The notes under the pieces are model-generated. The model ran no database searches. It was not told the origin of the DNA and saw nothing but the letters and a program-made list of their open reading frames with translations. A stretch of 64,000 nt of DNA from Mycobacteroides franklinii (GTDB taxonomy: Bacteria > Actinomycetota > Actinomycetes > Mycobacteriales > Mycobacteriaceae). Position numbers and translations under genes: made by a program. The DNA lies in NCBI RefSeq assembly GCF_002013895.1, contig NZ_MAFQ01000012.1, positions 99,519 to 163,518 of the forward strand. The letters are read 5' to 3'. Positions 57,042 through 64,000 of this stretch are shown one piece after another (positions within the stretch are counted from its first letter, which is position 1; the number at the start of each line of letters is the position of its first letter).

Positions 57042-57956
57042 CTACCCGGCCAATGTGGCCGCGTAGAGCGCGAGTTCGTCACCGACGTTGGCGATGGTCG
57101 CGGCACCGTCGGTCTCCATCGCTGCCCCGAATGTGTCGCGCACCTCTTCGATGGTGAGCTGAGCCGAGGTGACACCCTGCGCCTCGCCGAGGAAGACCCG
57201 CGCGAATCGCCCGCCGCCGGCGCTGAAGCTGACCCCCGAACAAGGCACGTCATCGGATACCAGGAAGGCCGCCACCGGTGCCACAGCTGCGGCGGGGAAG
57301 GTATCGCGAAGCCAACTGAGCGCCGGTTCGGGCATGTTCTCCACCATTCGGGTGAACCCGACCGGGAGCAGCGCGTTCACCTTGATGCCGTACGCCGGTC
57401 CCGCGAGGCCCAGATTGGTTGTCATGCCGATCATTCCGGCCTTTGCGGTCGGATAGGTGCAGGCCTCCCCCTGCCCGAACATGCTGCCCGAGGAGATGTT
57501 CAGGATTCGCCCGTATCCCTGGTCGACCATGGCCTTCCACGCCGGGCGCAGCACGTTGAACGGCCCGAGCAGCTGAACGCCGAGAACGGTGTCCACGTCC
57601 CCATCGGTGAGTTCGGCGAAAGCCTTGATGGGCCCGACGATTCCCGCGTTATTGATGACGATGTCGACCCGCCCCCAGGTGTCCAGCGCGGCGCCGACGA
57701 TGGCACGTCCGCCGTCTCCGGTGGCGACGGTGTGCGTATCGGCGATGGCTTCACCGCCGAGCGCCTGAATTTCGGCCACCACCGAGCTGGCCGGGGTATC
57801 GGAACTGCCGGTGCCCAGCAGCTCGTCGGGCGATCCGATGTCGTTGACCACGACCTTGGCGCCGCGACTGGCCAGCAACAGCGCGTACTCACGCCCGAGC
57901 CCGCCTCCCGCACCGGTGACGATGGCTACCCGTCCATCGAATCGGATGTCATTCAT
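57042..57956 (-). CDS. Short-chain dehydrogenase, hydroxysteroid/acyl-CoA-dehydrogenase-like
   Basis: A 304-residue SDR resembling the N-terminal domain of peroxisomal multifunctional enzymes. VTGAGGGLGREYALLLASRGAKVVVNDIG (key part TGAGGGLGREYALLLA), NNAGIVG, then NISSGSMFGQGEACTYPTAKAG with the catalytic Tyr-Lys in YPTAK. A further ~80-residue C-terminus is present. Start at ATG 57956 with GGGAG 6 nt upstream. A 23-bp palindrome lies about 77 bp upstream, so it is probably repressor-controlled. Likely role in steroid or fatty-acid catabolism. Confidence 0.88.
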   Translation of the reverse strand: MNDIRFDGRVAIVTGAGGGLGREYALLLASRGAKVVVNDIGSPDELLGTGSSDTPASSVVAEIQALGGEAIADTHTVATGDGGRAIVGAALDTWGRVDIVINNAGIVGPIKAFAELTDGDVDTVLGVQLLGPFNVLRPAWKAMVDQGYGRILNISSGSMFGQGEACTYPTAKAGMIGMTTNLGLAGPAYGIKVNALLPVGFTRMVENMPEPALSWLRDTFPAAAVAPVAAFLVSDDVPCSGVSFSAGGGRFARVFLGEAQGVTSAQLTIEEVRDTFGAAMETDGAATIANVGDELALYAATLAG

Positions 57957-58032
57957 TGACTGCTCCCACCCCAAACACACACGCCTCCATCTGAATTCAT
58001 CTCGACGTTGAGTTGAACCCTCGCCTCGGCAG

Positions 58033-58055
58033 ATACGTTATCGGAAATAACGTAT
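58033..58055. promoter_or_regulatory. 23-bp palindromic operator upstream of an SDR gene
   Basis: Perfect 9-bp arms ATACGTTAT and ATAACGTAT around CGGAA, in an AT-rich patch 77 bp before the SDR start. The form suits a TetR- or GntR-type regulator encoded elsewhere. Confidence 0.7.
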
Positions 58056-58118
58056 GTGGCGCAAGGGTGATCTTGAGCGGCGTGCCGCTGAGGGCGATTC
58101 CGAGAAGACCACTCGACA

Positions 58119-58174
58119 GTGCCCGGCTATGAGCGACAAAACCCCCGGCTCAGCTGTCGCTCGTAGCCGGGCAC
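58119..58174. other. Long hairpin with 20-bp arms
   Basis: Arms at 58119-58138 and 58155-58174 pair over 20 positions (19 Watson-Crick, one G-U), loop 16 nt. It begins GTGCCCGGCTA and ends TAGCCGGGCAC. It lies about 108 bp beyond the sirtuin stop. A terminator, a structured RNA or a REP-like element are all possible. Confidence 0.6.
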
Positions 58175-58281
58175 CTGCACGCCCGATTCCGACCGCGCCG
58201 CAGTATGGGACCCCAGCCCCCGTGCTCCTGGGAGTGAGGGTCCAGGTGCTTCGCCTGTTTCCCATAAAGAACCAGCGCTAC

Positions 58282-59034
58282 TCAAGACAGCGACAGCGCC
58301 TCGACAAGCGCCGGTAGCGCGGTGGCCGCGGTGGCCCGCCAGACCAGGTCCGCACGATCGGACAGATCGGTCTCATGCGGGTTGATCTCGACGACGGTGG
58401 CGCCACGGCTCAATGCCAACTGCGGGAGTCCCGCCGCCGGGTACACGATCCCGGACGTGCCGATGAGCAGCATCAGGTCGCAGTTCTGCGAATGCGCGAC
58501 GGCATGACCGAATTCGACCTCAGGAAGCATCTCCCCGAACCACACGATGCTTGGCCGAACCTTTCCGCCACAGCCGCATTCGGGCGGCGCGACCCGCTCG
58601 GACTCGGGGGCGACGACCGTCGCCTCGAAACCGGTCTGGCAGGTGTCACAATGCGATTTGAGCAGGCTGCCGTGAACGTGGGTCACGTCCGTGCTGCCCG
58701 CGCGCTCGTGAAGGTCATCGACATTCTGAGTGACGATCCGGATGTCGCGGTGAGATCCCCACCGCGCCAGCGCACGATGCCCGTCGTTCGGCTGCACGTC
58801 CAGCAGCTGGATACGTCGATTCTGGTACCAGGCCCAGACAAGCCCCGGGTCCTCGTTCCAGGCTTCCGGTGTCGCCAGCGTCATCGGGTCGTATTTCGAC
58901 CACAGTCCCGTCTGAACATCACGGAATGTGGGCAGCCCGCTCTCGGCGGACATGCCCGCGCCCGTGAGTACCGCGACGGTGCGCGCCTTCGACGCGGCGG
59001 CGACCAGTTCCTCGGGGACCTGCGTGTGCTTCAT
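58282..59034 (-). CDS. NAD-dependent protein deacylase, class III sirtuin
   Basis: A 250-residue sirtuin. GAGMSAESGLPTFRD lies at residues 25-39, TQNVDDLHERAG and the catalytic His in HVHGS further on, four zinc cysteines (CDTC ... CGCG), and GTSGIVYPAA. Tyr70 and Arg73 in AWYQNRR form the YxxR pair that selects succinyl, malonyl or glutaryl lysine in CobB and SIRT5. M. tuberculosis Rv1151c is the likely counterpart. Start at ATG 59034; the frame continues to 59088 without support and no ribosome binding site was found. Confidence 0.93.
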   Translation of the reverse strand: MKHTQVPEELVAAASKARTVAVLTGAGMSAESGLPTFRDVQTGLWSKYDPMTLATPEAWNEDPGLVWAWYQNRRIQLLDVQPNDGHRALARWGSHRDIRIVTQNVDDLHERAGSTDVTHVHGSLLKSHCDTCQTGFEATVVAPESERVAPPECGCGGKVRPSIVWFGEMLPEVEFGHAVAHSQNCDLMLLIGTSGIVYPAAGLPQLALSRGATVVEINPHETDLSDRADLVWRATAATALPALVEALSLS

Positions 59035-59296
59035 CGAACAAATTCTCACCCACACCGACCGCCCGCGTCCAAAATGGGCGTTTCTCAATTATCGGCGCGC
59101 GAAATCGACACAGACGATCTTCATTGGGCGTATGGTGCGCTCATCAAGATCACGAGTGGCCGATATGGCCACACAGACGCTGGAACGCGGCCGGGGTGCT
59201 CACGAGCGCGGCCGGCACAAAAGGCGAAAGCGTTCGCCACATAGTTCGACAACACCACCCTTACGGGTGAGCATCCAGGTCTACTCGGGGGGTCTC

Positions 59297-60340
59297 ATGA
59301 CTCTCGGACAGGTATTCGACCCTCGACGAAACGCGCTCAACGCGTGGCGACTTGCGTTGGCGACGACCGTCATTTTGTGGCATTCCTGGCCGCTCACCGG
59401 ACATCGACTACCCTTCCCCGCCTACGAGGGATTGCTCGCACAGGTAGGAGTCGACGGATTCTTCGCACTCTCGGGCTTCCTCATCACCGCAAGCTGGATG
59501 CGCAATCCGAATCTGCGTGACTACTTCATCGCCCGGGCATTGCGCATCTTCCCCGGATTGTGGGTATGCCTGGCGATCACCGCATTCGTCATCGCACCCG
59601 TCAGTGTCGCGATCCAGGGTGGCTCTGCGGCGGGCTTGATGGGTTCCCTCAAACCAGTTGAGTACTTCCTCAACAACGCCGTTCTGAATGTGTTCTACGC
59701 GGGTATCGACGGAACACCACGCGACATTCCGTGGCCAGGCATCTGGAACGGATCGATCTGGACACTCATCTTCGAATTCGTCTGCTACATAGCAGTAGCC
59801 ATCTTGGGCGTACTGGGGATGCTGGCGCGGCGATGGGTCATTCCCGCCGCGTTTGTGTTCTTCCTTTGTGCCGCAGCGTATTTGTCGTACCCCGTCTTTG
59901 CGATGGAGACTATTCCGCAGATGGTGGCACGATTCGCATTGATGTTCGCGGCGGGAGCGCTTGTTTACCAGTATCGAGATGTGCTCCCCGCCCGATGGTC
60001 ACTCGTCATGATATGCGTTGGCGTACTTACACTCTCGGGACTGACCTCAAATTACCGCGTCATCGGTGCCCTCCCGCTCGCTTATGTCGTCATCACGTCC
60101 GGCGCGCTCATTCACGACAGACGACTCACCCTGCGCAACGACTTGTCCTATGGGGTGTACATCTACGCGTTTCCGATCCAGCAGTTGATGGCTGTTGCGG
60201 GACTAGCAGACCTCAAACCATTCGTGTTTTTCCTGCTCGCCGCTGCCGTCACCCTGCCACTGGCCGCGCTGAGCTGGTTCGTCGTAGAGAAACATGCGAT
60301 GTCGCTCAAGACTCGATTCAGACGTGCACCGGTGCCCTGA
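59297..60340 (+). CDS. Acyltransferase 3 family membrane protein
   Basis: A 347-residue integral membrane protein with about ten helices. The start DPRRNALNAWRLALATTVILWHSWPL carries the family pattern (R-x10-H, here ending LWHSW), followed by GVDGFFALSGFLITASW and ARALRIFPGLWVC, all diagnostic. The family O-acylates polysaccharides, glycolipids or peptidoglycan. GGGGGG lies 5 nt before the ATG. A longer frame overlaps the divergent sirtuin gene and is unsupported. Substrate unknown; GC content is somewhat lower than its neighbours. Confidence 0.88.
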   Translation: MTLGQVFDPRRNALNAWRLALATTVILWHSWPLTGHRLPFPAYEGLLAQVGVDGFFALSGFLITASWMRNPNLRDYFIARALRIFPGLWVCLAITAFVIAPVSVAIQGGSAAGLMGSLKPVEYFLNNAVLNVFYAGIDGTPRDIPWPGIWNGSIWTLIFEFVCYIAVAILGVLGMLARRWVIPAAFVFFLCAAAYLSYPVFAMETIPQMVARFALMFAAGALVYQYRDVLPARWSLVMICVGVLTLSGLTSNYRVIGALPLAYVVITSGALIHDRRLTLRNDLSYGVYIYAFPIQQLMAVAGLADLKPFVFFLLAAAVTLPLAALSWFVVEKHAMSLKTRFRRAPVP

Positions 60341-60410
60341 CGCAACGACGTTGCCTGCCGGCTTTACCGGCGCCTCTTGCGCCGCGCCCTGGGATCGGCA
60401 CCATGGAGGG

Positions 60411-60779
60411 ATGATTGAAACACTGACCGATATGCCCGACGGAGTCGTGGGGTTCCGGGTGTCCGGCAAGGTGGCCGGCGACGAGCTACGCGAGCTCGCT
60501 CCGACCATAGAAGAGTCCCTGACGGGCGATGAGCTGCGGATCGTCGAGGTGATCGCGAGCGACTACGAGGGCTTTGGACCCGGCGGACTCGCCGCAGACC
60601 TGAAGCTGGGCTTCGGAATGCTTTTCCAGCACCATTCGGCCTTCAAGAAGATCGCGGTGGTGACCGACAAGGAATGGGTGGCGCACACCCTGCACGCACT
60701 CGCGTGGATGGTGCCCGGTGAGATCTCGTTGTTCGGTCTCGACGAGCTGGACCGCGCGAAAGCCTGGGCCGCCGATTAG
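60411..60779 (+). CDS. SpoIIAA/STAS-like protein
   Basis: A 122-residue soluble protein of the SpoIIAA-like family (lipid-binding STAS fold). GVVGFRVSGKVAGDEL near the start, IVEVIASDYEGFGPGGLAADLKLG in the middle (key part SDYEGFGPGG), KKIAVVTDKEWVAHTL, and GEISLFGLDELDRAKAW at the end. Start at ATG 60411 after GGAGGG. Members are small and of uncertain role. It stands alone. Confidence 0.86.
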   Translation: MIETLTDMPDGVVGFRVSGKVAGDELRELAPTIEESLTGDELRIVEVIASDYEGFGPGGLAADLKLGFGMLFQHHSAFKKIAVVTDKEWVAHTLHALAWMVPGEISLFGLDELDRAKAWAAD

Positions 60780-60830
60780 GTGATCAATACTCCTATCCCG
60801 GAATGACATCCATCAGGCGACGCGTACGAT

Positions 60831-61295
60831 TCACACCGGCCGCGGGTCTGCGGCCCCCGCCAGAAACGCCTGTTCCAATAGCGCAAACAGCTCACATCGC
60901 TGTGTCGCACTCAGGGCGGACAGCACCCGACCCTCCGCTCCCCTGAGCGCCTCTACTATCTCGGCGTTCCGGCGTTTACCGACCGGCGTCATAACCACAT
61001 CGTGACGGCGACGGTCCTCCGGGGACCGCTGCCGCTCGACGAAGCCAACGGCTTCCAGGTCGTTCAAAAGCCCGACCATGGTGGTCTTGTCCACACGCAG
61101 GGCTTCGGCGAGGTCCGCCTGCGACTGCTTGCCTGCGGCAGTCAAGACGTTGAGCACACCCATATGCAGCAGCCGCAGTTCGTGCTTACCCAATACGGCA
61201 GCCACTTCGACATGCATGCGTCGCAGGAGGATCTCGAACAGAGGTCCGAATAACCCCGCTGGGCTGGGGTGATCCTCAGGCGGAAACTCGCTCAT
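60831..61295 (-). CDS. MarR-family transcriptional regulator
   Basis: A 154-residue winged-helix regulator. KQSQADLAEALRVDKTTMVGLLNDLEAVGFVERQRSPEDRRRHDVVMT contains the recognition helix (VDKTTMVGLLNDLE) and the wing (RSPEDRRRHDVV) of MarR proteins. An N-terminal His/Leu helix and a C-terminal dimerisation helix complete it. Start at ATG 61295; the much longer frame runs through the divergent porin gene. It is divergent from an MspA-like porin gene, with a palindromic site between them, so it probably represses porin synthesis and senses a phenolic or similar ligand. Confidence 0.9.
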   Translation of the reverse strand: MSEFPPEDHPSPAGLFGPLFEILLRRMHVEVAAVLGKHELRLLHMGVLNVLTAAGKQSQADLAEALRVDKTTMVGLLNDLEAVGFVERQRSPEDRRRHDVVMTPVGKRRNAEIVEALRGAEGRVLSALSATQRCELFALLEQAFLAGAADPRPV

Positions 61296-61331
61296 GGCCC
61301 CAATAGTACATACATTCGTATCATCTGCTTT

Positions 61332-61366
61332 AATCAAATCATTAGTTCTACTCAAACTATTTGATT
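61332..61366. promoter_or_regulatory. Putative MarR operator before the porin gene
   Basis: AATCAAAT (61332-61339) and ATTTGATT (61359-61366) are perfect inverted arms, with inner TAGTT/AACTA. The AT-rich patch lies between the two divergent starts and just before the porin ribosome binding site. Confidence 0.68.
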
Positions 61367-61379
61367 GGAGGAACCCACT

Positions 61380-62036
61380 GTGAACAGATCGAACCGGCCC
61401 GGCTTGACCGCCGGAGCAATCGTGGTGGCGATCGGCTTGGCCCTCACCACATCGGCAACCAGCTGGGCCGAGCCCGTCGAAATGGCTCCGCAATCCAGCC
61501 ACCGCACCACCATCGACGGCTGGCACCTGTCGGTCGCCCTCTCGGGCGAGGTGATCAATGCGGTCCCCAACTTGGCCGGTGCGCAGAACTCTCGCGAGGC
61601 GTTCATGACGCTGTCCGCGCAAGCGAATATCGGCGGCAGCGGCAGCAATCCCGTCACCGCGGCCAATTTCGTCGCGGGCTACCAAGTCGGCTGCCAGGTC
61701 GACGTGTCACAGGGTCTTCAGATTGGCGGCACCGGTCAGCTGGCGGGATCGGTCGGCGCGACCATCAGCGGCCAGCCGGGGGTTCAGGTGGGCGGCACCG
61801 GCGCGATCGGCGGCTTTGTGCAGACCGACCTACAGCCGGGCGTGATCACCACTGTCGCGATGGGCACGATGCCCGTGACGGCAGGCATGGGGCGACTGGA
61901 TATGCAAGACGTTCATGTGAAAGTGGATGCCTGTGGCGGACCGGTGACCGTGCGCTCTTACGCGACATTCGCCGTTGCCAGCGCCGTACAGCAGACGCAG
62001 TTGTCCGTATACGGCGATCCCTACGTCCTCAATTAG
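61380..62036 (+). CDS. MspA-family outer-membrane porin-like protein
   Basis: A 218-residue exported protein. The signal peptide covers about residues 1-29 (IVVAIGLALTTSATSWA). The mature part has GWHLSVALSGEVINAVPNL, NFVAGYQVGCQVD (compare the GYQIG strand of MspA), a Gly-rich central region, FVQTDLQPGVITTV, and ends SVYGDPYVLN, close to the MspA ending TYGEPWNMN. MspA porins form octameric channels through the mycomembrane. Two cysteines (CQVD, DACGG) are not in MspA and may make a disulfide. GTG start with GGAGGA 7 nt upstream. Confidence 0.85.
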   Translation: MNRSNRPGLTAGAIVVAIGLALTTSATSWAEPVEMAPQSSHRTTIDGWHLSVALSGEVINAVPNLAGAQNSREAFMTLSAQANIGGSGSNPVTAANFVAGYQVGCQVDVSQGLQIGGTGQLAGSVGATISGQPGVQVGGTGAIGGFVQTDLQPGVITTVAMGTMPVTAGMGRLDMQDVHVKVDACGGPVTVRSYATFAVASAVQQTQLSVYGDPYVLN

Positions 62037-62045
62037 GAGCGACAA

Positions 62046-62390
62046 ATGTTGCTGTTCAACAGAATTCCCCGATATCACGGTACCGCCCTGCGCGTGGCCT
62101 CCATCCTGGCATTGTCCGTGGGTACGGGTATCGCACACGCCGACCCCGGCCCCGTAACACCCCCACCCCCGCCGGTAATCGGGCCATTGCAGTACGGGCC
62201 ACCGGGATACCCCGCGGCGATCGGGGTTCCGCTGCTTCCCCCGGCACGCTCGGGCGTATCCGTATCGGCCGACGCACTGAGCCCCGTGGCACCACCTCCG
62301 GCTACGCCCAACGCTCCCGGCGGCATCTCGGGAGTACGGACTTCGGCGGACGCGCTCAGTCCTGTCGCAGGGTCAGCGAGTCGGCCGTAG
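62046..62390 (+). CDS. Secreted Pro-rich protein downstream of the porin
   Basis: A 114-residue exported protein, 9 bp after the porin stop with GGAG upstream. Signal peptide about residues 1-32 (SILALSVGTGIAHA). The rest is dominated by Pro, Gly and Ala, with PPPPPVIGP and two copies of SADALSPVA. No fold is apparent. Its coupling to the porin suggests a role in porin folding, anchoring or the envelope. The 3' end overlaps the convergent DUF1460 gene by 18 bp. Confidence 0.75.
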   Translation: MLLFNRIPRYHGTALRVASILALSVGTGIAHADPGPVTPPPPPVIGPLQYGPPGYPAAIGVPLLPPARSGVSVSADALSPVAPPPATPNAPGGISGVRTSADALSPVAGSASRP

Positions 62391-63188
62391 CACCACAATC
62401 CCCGGGACCGTAGCGAGGTACTCCCTCAGCGGTGTGTCCACAACTTGGTTGTTCACCTTCAATGACGATGCGTTGCGCAATACCGGCCCGGTTGGAGTGT
62501 GCAGGAAAATCCCTACGTGCGTGACGTCGAGCCCGCCGGCCGTCGCGTAGGCGCCCAGGTAATCACCGTCGCGAAGATTCGCGATGACACCGTCGGAGAC
62601 ACGAGCACTCGGCACATAGACAATTGTGCGTGGCCGCGGCACAAGCCCAGGCAGGTAACTGCCACCGGAATCCGTCAGGTTGAGCATCTTGGCTACCTGC
62701 TCCGTGGGCGCCCCAAGACTCGCCGTCACGTCGGTGGCGTTGATGGGCGCATCGGCGGCCCAGTCGGTGAAAAAGTGGCGGCGCTGCGTGAAGCTGACTT
62801 CTCCTGCGCGATAACGGATCTGGGTCAGCTGCGCCAGGAAATCGGCACGATTACTGGACCGCTTCAGCGCTTCGACATAGTCGGCGAACGTGAAGCAGTC
62901 CACGCGTGTGAGCTCGACAACCAATTGTTCCGGGACGGAAGCGGATCCAACCAGGGTGTCGGCACCGTAGGGCACCTGCAGAAAGAGGGCCGACACTCCG
63001 GCACTCAGCTGCCCGGGGTTCATGGTCGCGAGGCGGTTTCGTTCGGCGAGCAGCTCTTGAAGCCTGCGTTCATTCGCCGGGGAGATCTGCACAGTGTCCG
63101 CGGACGCGACAGGTGAGGCGCATAGCGCACATATCAGCGCCAGGACGACGAATAGGCCGTAGCGGGGTCGTTCCGGAACTCGACGCAT
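62373..63188 (-). CDS. DUF1460 family exported protein (putative amidase/NlpC-like hydrolase)
   Basis: A 271-residue protein with a signal peptide (GLFVVLALICALCASPVASA). The DUF1460 core includes the presumed catalytic Cys in TRVDCFTFADYVEAL near residue 100, FFTDWAADAPINATDVTA, IVYVPSARV, and the His in DVTHVGIFLHTPTGP near 215, a Cys-His arrangement of N-acetylmuramoyl-L-alanine-amidase-like enzymes. It probably cuts a cell-wall amide bond. Start at ATG 63188 (frame extends to 63230). It converges on the porin operon. Confidence 0.88.
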   Translation of the reverse strand: MRRVPERPRYGLFVVLALICALCASPVASADTVQISPANERRLQELLAERNRLATMNPGQLSAGVSALFLQVPYGADTLVGSASVPEQLVVELTRVDCFTFADYVEALKRSSNRADFLAQLTQIRYRAGEVSFTQRRHFFTDWAADAPINATDVTASLGAPTEQVAKMLNLTDSGGSYLPGLVPRPRTIVYVPSARVSDGVIANLRDGDYLGAYATAGGLDVTHVGIFLHTPTGPVLRNASSLKVNNQVVDTPLREYLATVPGIVVLRPTR

Positions 63189-63251
63189 TGTCGTGATGCC
63201 CTTCCCGTGCGATCCCAAGTAGCCCATCAACCAACGCTACCGATTCGACGC

Positions 63252-63824
63252 TCAAGCCCTAAGCCATTCATGCCCCGCCGTTTTGATCGCGGCCTCCTGG
63301 TCGCTGCCTCGTGTTGGTTGCACTTCGACGACCGCACTGCCGGTCAGCTCGAGGAAGTACGCGAATGCGGCGTACTCCCTCGGATGACGCGCGAGCACCT
63401 CCGGGTCCACATCGACCGGGCCATCGGGAAACGTGAACGCGGCAATGTCGTAGATCGCATTGCGCTGCTCGATGCGCCATACCCCGTCGCGCCGCGAGAT
63501 CCGATCAAAGAAGCGAGCGTGCGACACACAGCCCAGTCTCGCCTCTGGACTGTCGGCCACGATCATGATGTTCGTCTCGGCGAGCGCGCGATCCCCATGA
63601 AAGGTGACATACGGGCTAGCGATGAGATGCTTGTTGCGTGCACTGCCGGCGCCGTGATCACGCGAGGCAGCGACGAAATCCCGTGCCGCTCCGGAGAACC
63701 ATGTCACCGATATTGTCGCGTCTTCGTGGAACAGTGCGGCGAGCTCATCCCACTGGCCATTGTCGCGGTGCAACCAGCCCGTCAAGAGGTCGGCAATGAC
63801 GAGACGATCCTCTACGCGAGACAT
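63252..63824 (-). CDS. SnoaL-like/NTF2-fold protein
   Basis: A 190-residue protein of the NTF2-like superfamily: EDRLVIADLLTGWLHRDNGQWDELAALFHEDATISVTWFSG (key part GQWDELAALFHEDATI), HLIASPYVTFHGDRALAETNIMI, and FFDRISRRDGVWRIEQR. Related domains serve as dehydratases, isomerases or ring-hydroxylating dioxygenase small subunits. Start at ATG 63824, with AAGGAG 6 nt upstream. It stands alone near a tRNA gene. Reaction unknown. Confidence 0.85.
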   Translation of the reverse strand: MSRVEDRLVIADLLTGWLHRDNGQWDELAALFHEDATISVTWFSGAARDFVAASRDHGAGSARNKHLIASPYVTFHGDRALAETNIMIVADSPEARLGCVSHARFFDRISRRDGVWRIEQRNAIYDIAAFTFPDGPVDVDPEVLARHPREYAAFAYFLELTGSAVVEVQPTRGSDQEAAIKTAGHEWLRA

Positions 63825-63942
63825 CGGGAGCTCCTTCACAAGTACGCGGCGACTGAGCCCGACCATAACGTTTAGCGTGAGGAGTTAAGAGTGCCCGCGA
63901 TCTACACGGCGAGACGACAACAAGCGTCTTGGCCCGAGAAAC

Positions 63943-63972
63943 AAAAAATCCCAGGCCCTCTGACCTGGGATT
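63943..63972 (-). terminator. Factor-independent terminator of the tRNA gene
   Basis: Arms AATCCCAGG/CCTGGGATT (9 bp) with an 8-nt loop, followed on the minus strand by six T residues. It lies 4 nt beyond the tRNA 3' end. Confidence 0.88.
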
Positions 63973-63976
63973 ATTG

Positions 63977-64000
63977 CGGAGCTAAGGGGATTCGAACCCA
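63977..64000 (-). tRNA. 3' end of a tRNA gene, truncated by the window
   Basis: Read leftward, GGGTTCGAATCCC gives the T-loop with part of its stem, followed by TAGCTCC as the 3' acceptor strand and G as discriminator base. CCA is not encoded. G73 is compatible with tRNA-Ser, but the anticodon is outside the window, so identity is open. The visible T-stem pair next to the edge looks like a T-C mismatch. Confidence 0.7.

Larger units (their letters stand above)
57957..58281. other. 325-bp intergenic region with two palindromic structures
   Basis: It holds the palindrome 58033-58055, the long hairpin 58119-58174, and otherwise no supported gene. The short frames that cross it run through the hairpin and look spurious. 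Confidence 0.6.

Noticed and set aside
58119..58174. tRNA or CRISPR repeat at the long hairpin
   Set aside because: There is a single copy, no cloverleaf arms and no spacer-repeat pattern.
61361..62413. 350-codon rightward frame overlapping the porin genes
   Set aside because: Arg-rich out-of-frame translation of the MspA-like and Pro-rich genes, which have signal peptides and ribosome binding sites of their own.

Overview
The window looks like the chromosome of a rapidly growing mycobacterium, possibly a Mycobacteroides (abscessus/chelonae-type) species. It is GC-rich. Its gene order adhC - DUF3349 - nrdF2 ... nrdE-nrdI-nrdH ... FMN reductase - TetR ... SDR - TetR - cyp136 follows M. tuberculosis Rv3045-Rv3059 as I recall it. 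It also has a sigK-rskA locus, a sigC gene, mycothiol- and F420-type enzymes, and an MspA-like porin (a family M. tuberculosis lacks). No insertion sequence, integrase, phage module or CRISPR array was seen. The species call is inference.

Layout. 1-5.8 kb: end of an F420-type reductase gene, a BacA-type ABC exporter/importer, adhC, a flavin monooxygenase, a secreted protein and a DUF3349 protein. 5.9-6.9 kb: nrdF2. 7-12.3 kb: SDR, geranylgeranyl-reductase-like flavoprotein, membrane protein, mycothiol-dependent enzyme, and a LysR-sensor/DUF5997 divergent pair. 12.3-22.8 kb: two divergent operons around sigK. The leftward one (amine-oxidase-like flavoprotein, DUF1365, UfaA1, DUF1295, SigK, RskA) is joined throughout by 4-nt start/stop overlaps. 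The rightward one encodes a cyclopropane-synthase-like methyltransferase, a SOUL heme-binding protein, a SRPBCC-epimerase fusion and a DNA photolyase; tspO converges on its end. Matched CCATCC-N15-CCGAAT promoters stand back to back between them. 22.9-31.3 kb: mostly leftward accessory genes for secreted, lipo- and membrane proteins of unknown function, with shared repeated modules. 31.6-34.5 kb: nrdHIE, about 24.7 kb away from nrdF2, with an NrdR box.

35-45 kb: MHS transporter, FMN reductase/TetR pair, short NAD synthetase, SDR, DUF4349 lipoprotein, TetR/cyp136 divergent pair with a strong operator, a free-standing LeuA regulatory domain preceded by a leader peptide and attenuator-like hairpin, a CobW metal chaperone and an SDR. 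45-53.8 kb: two oxidoreductases, SRPBCC protein, sigC next to a PepSY membrane protein and a zinc-finger anti-sigma-like membrane protein, an NCS1 permease/cysteine hydrolase operon, and a YeiH-type exporter with a 51-residue membrane partner. 53.9-64 kb: acyl-CoA synthetase with a PASTA lipoprotein, two SDRs, a class III sirtuin, an acyltransferase, a SpoIIAA-like protein, a MarR/MspA-like porin divergent pair, a DUF1460 hydrolase, a SnoaL-like protein, and the 3' end of a tRNA gene at the window edge.

The most coherent system is the SigK-controlled pair of operons. Photolyase, heme-binding protein, TspO, amine-oxidase-like flavoprotein and two fatty-acid methyltransferases under one redox-sensitive sigma factor suggest a photo-oxidative stress and lipid-modification response. 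The second most notable is the leader-peptide/hairpin arrangement before the LeuA-domain gene. Many starts below were moved inward from the longest possible reading frame, using ribosome binding sites, 4-nt overlaps, signal peptides and remembered M. tuberculosis protein lengths.
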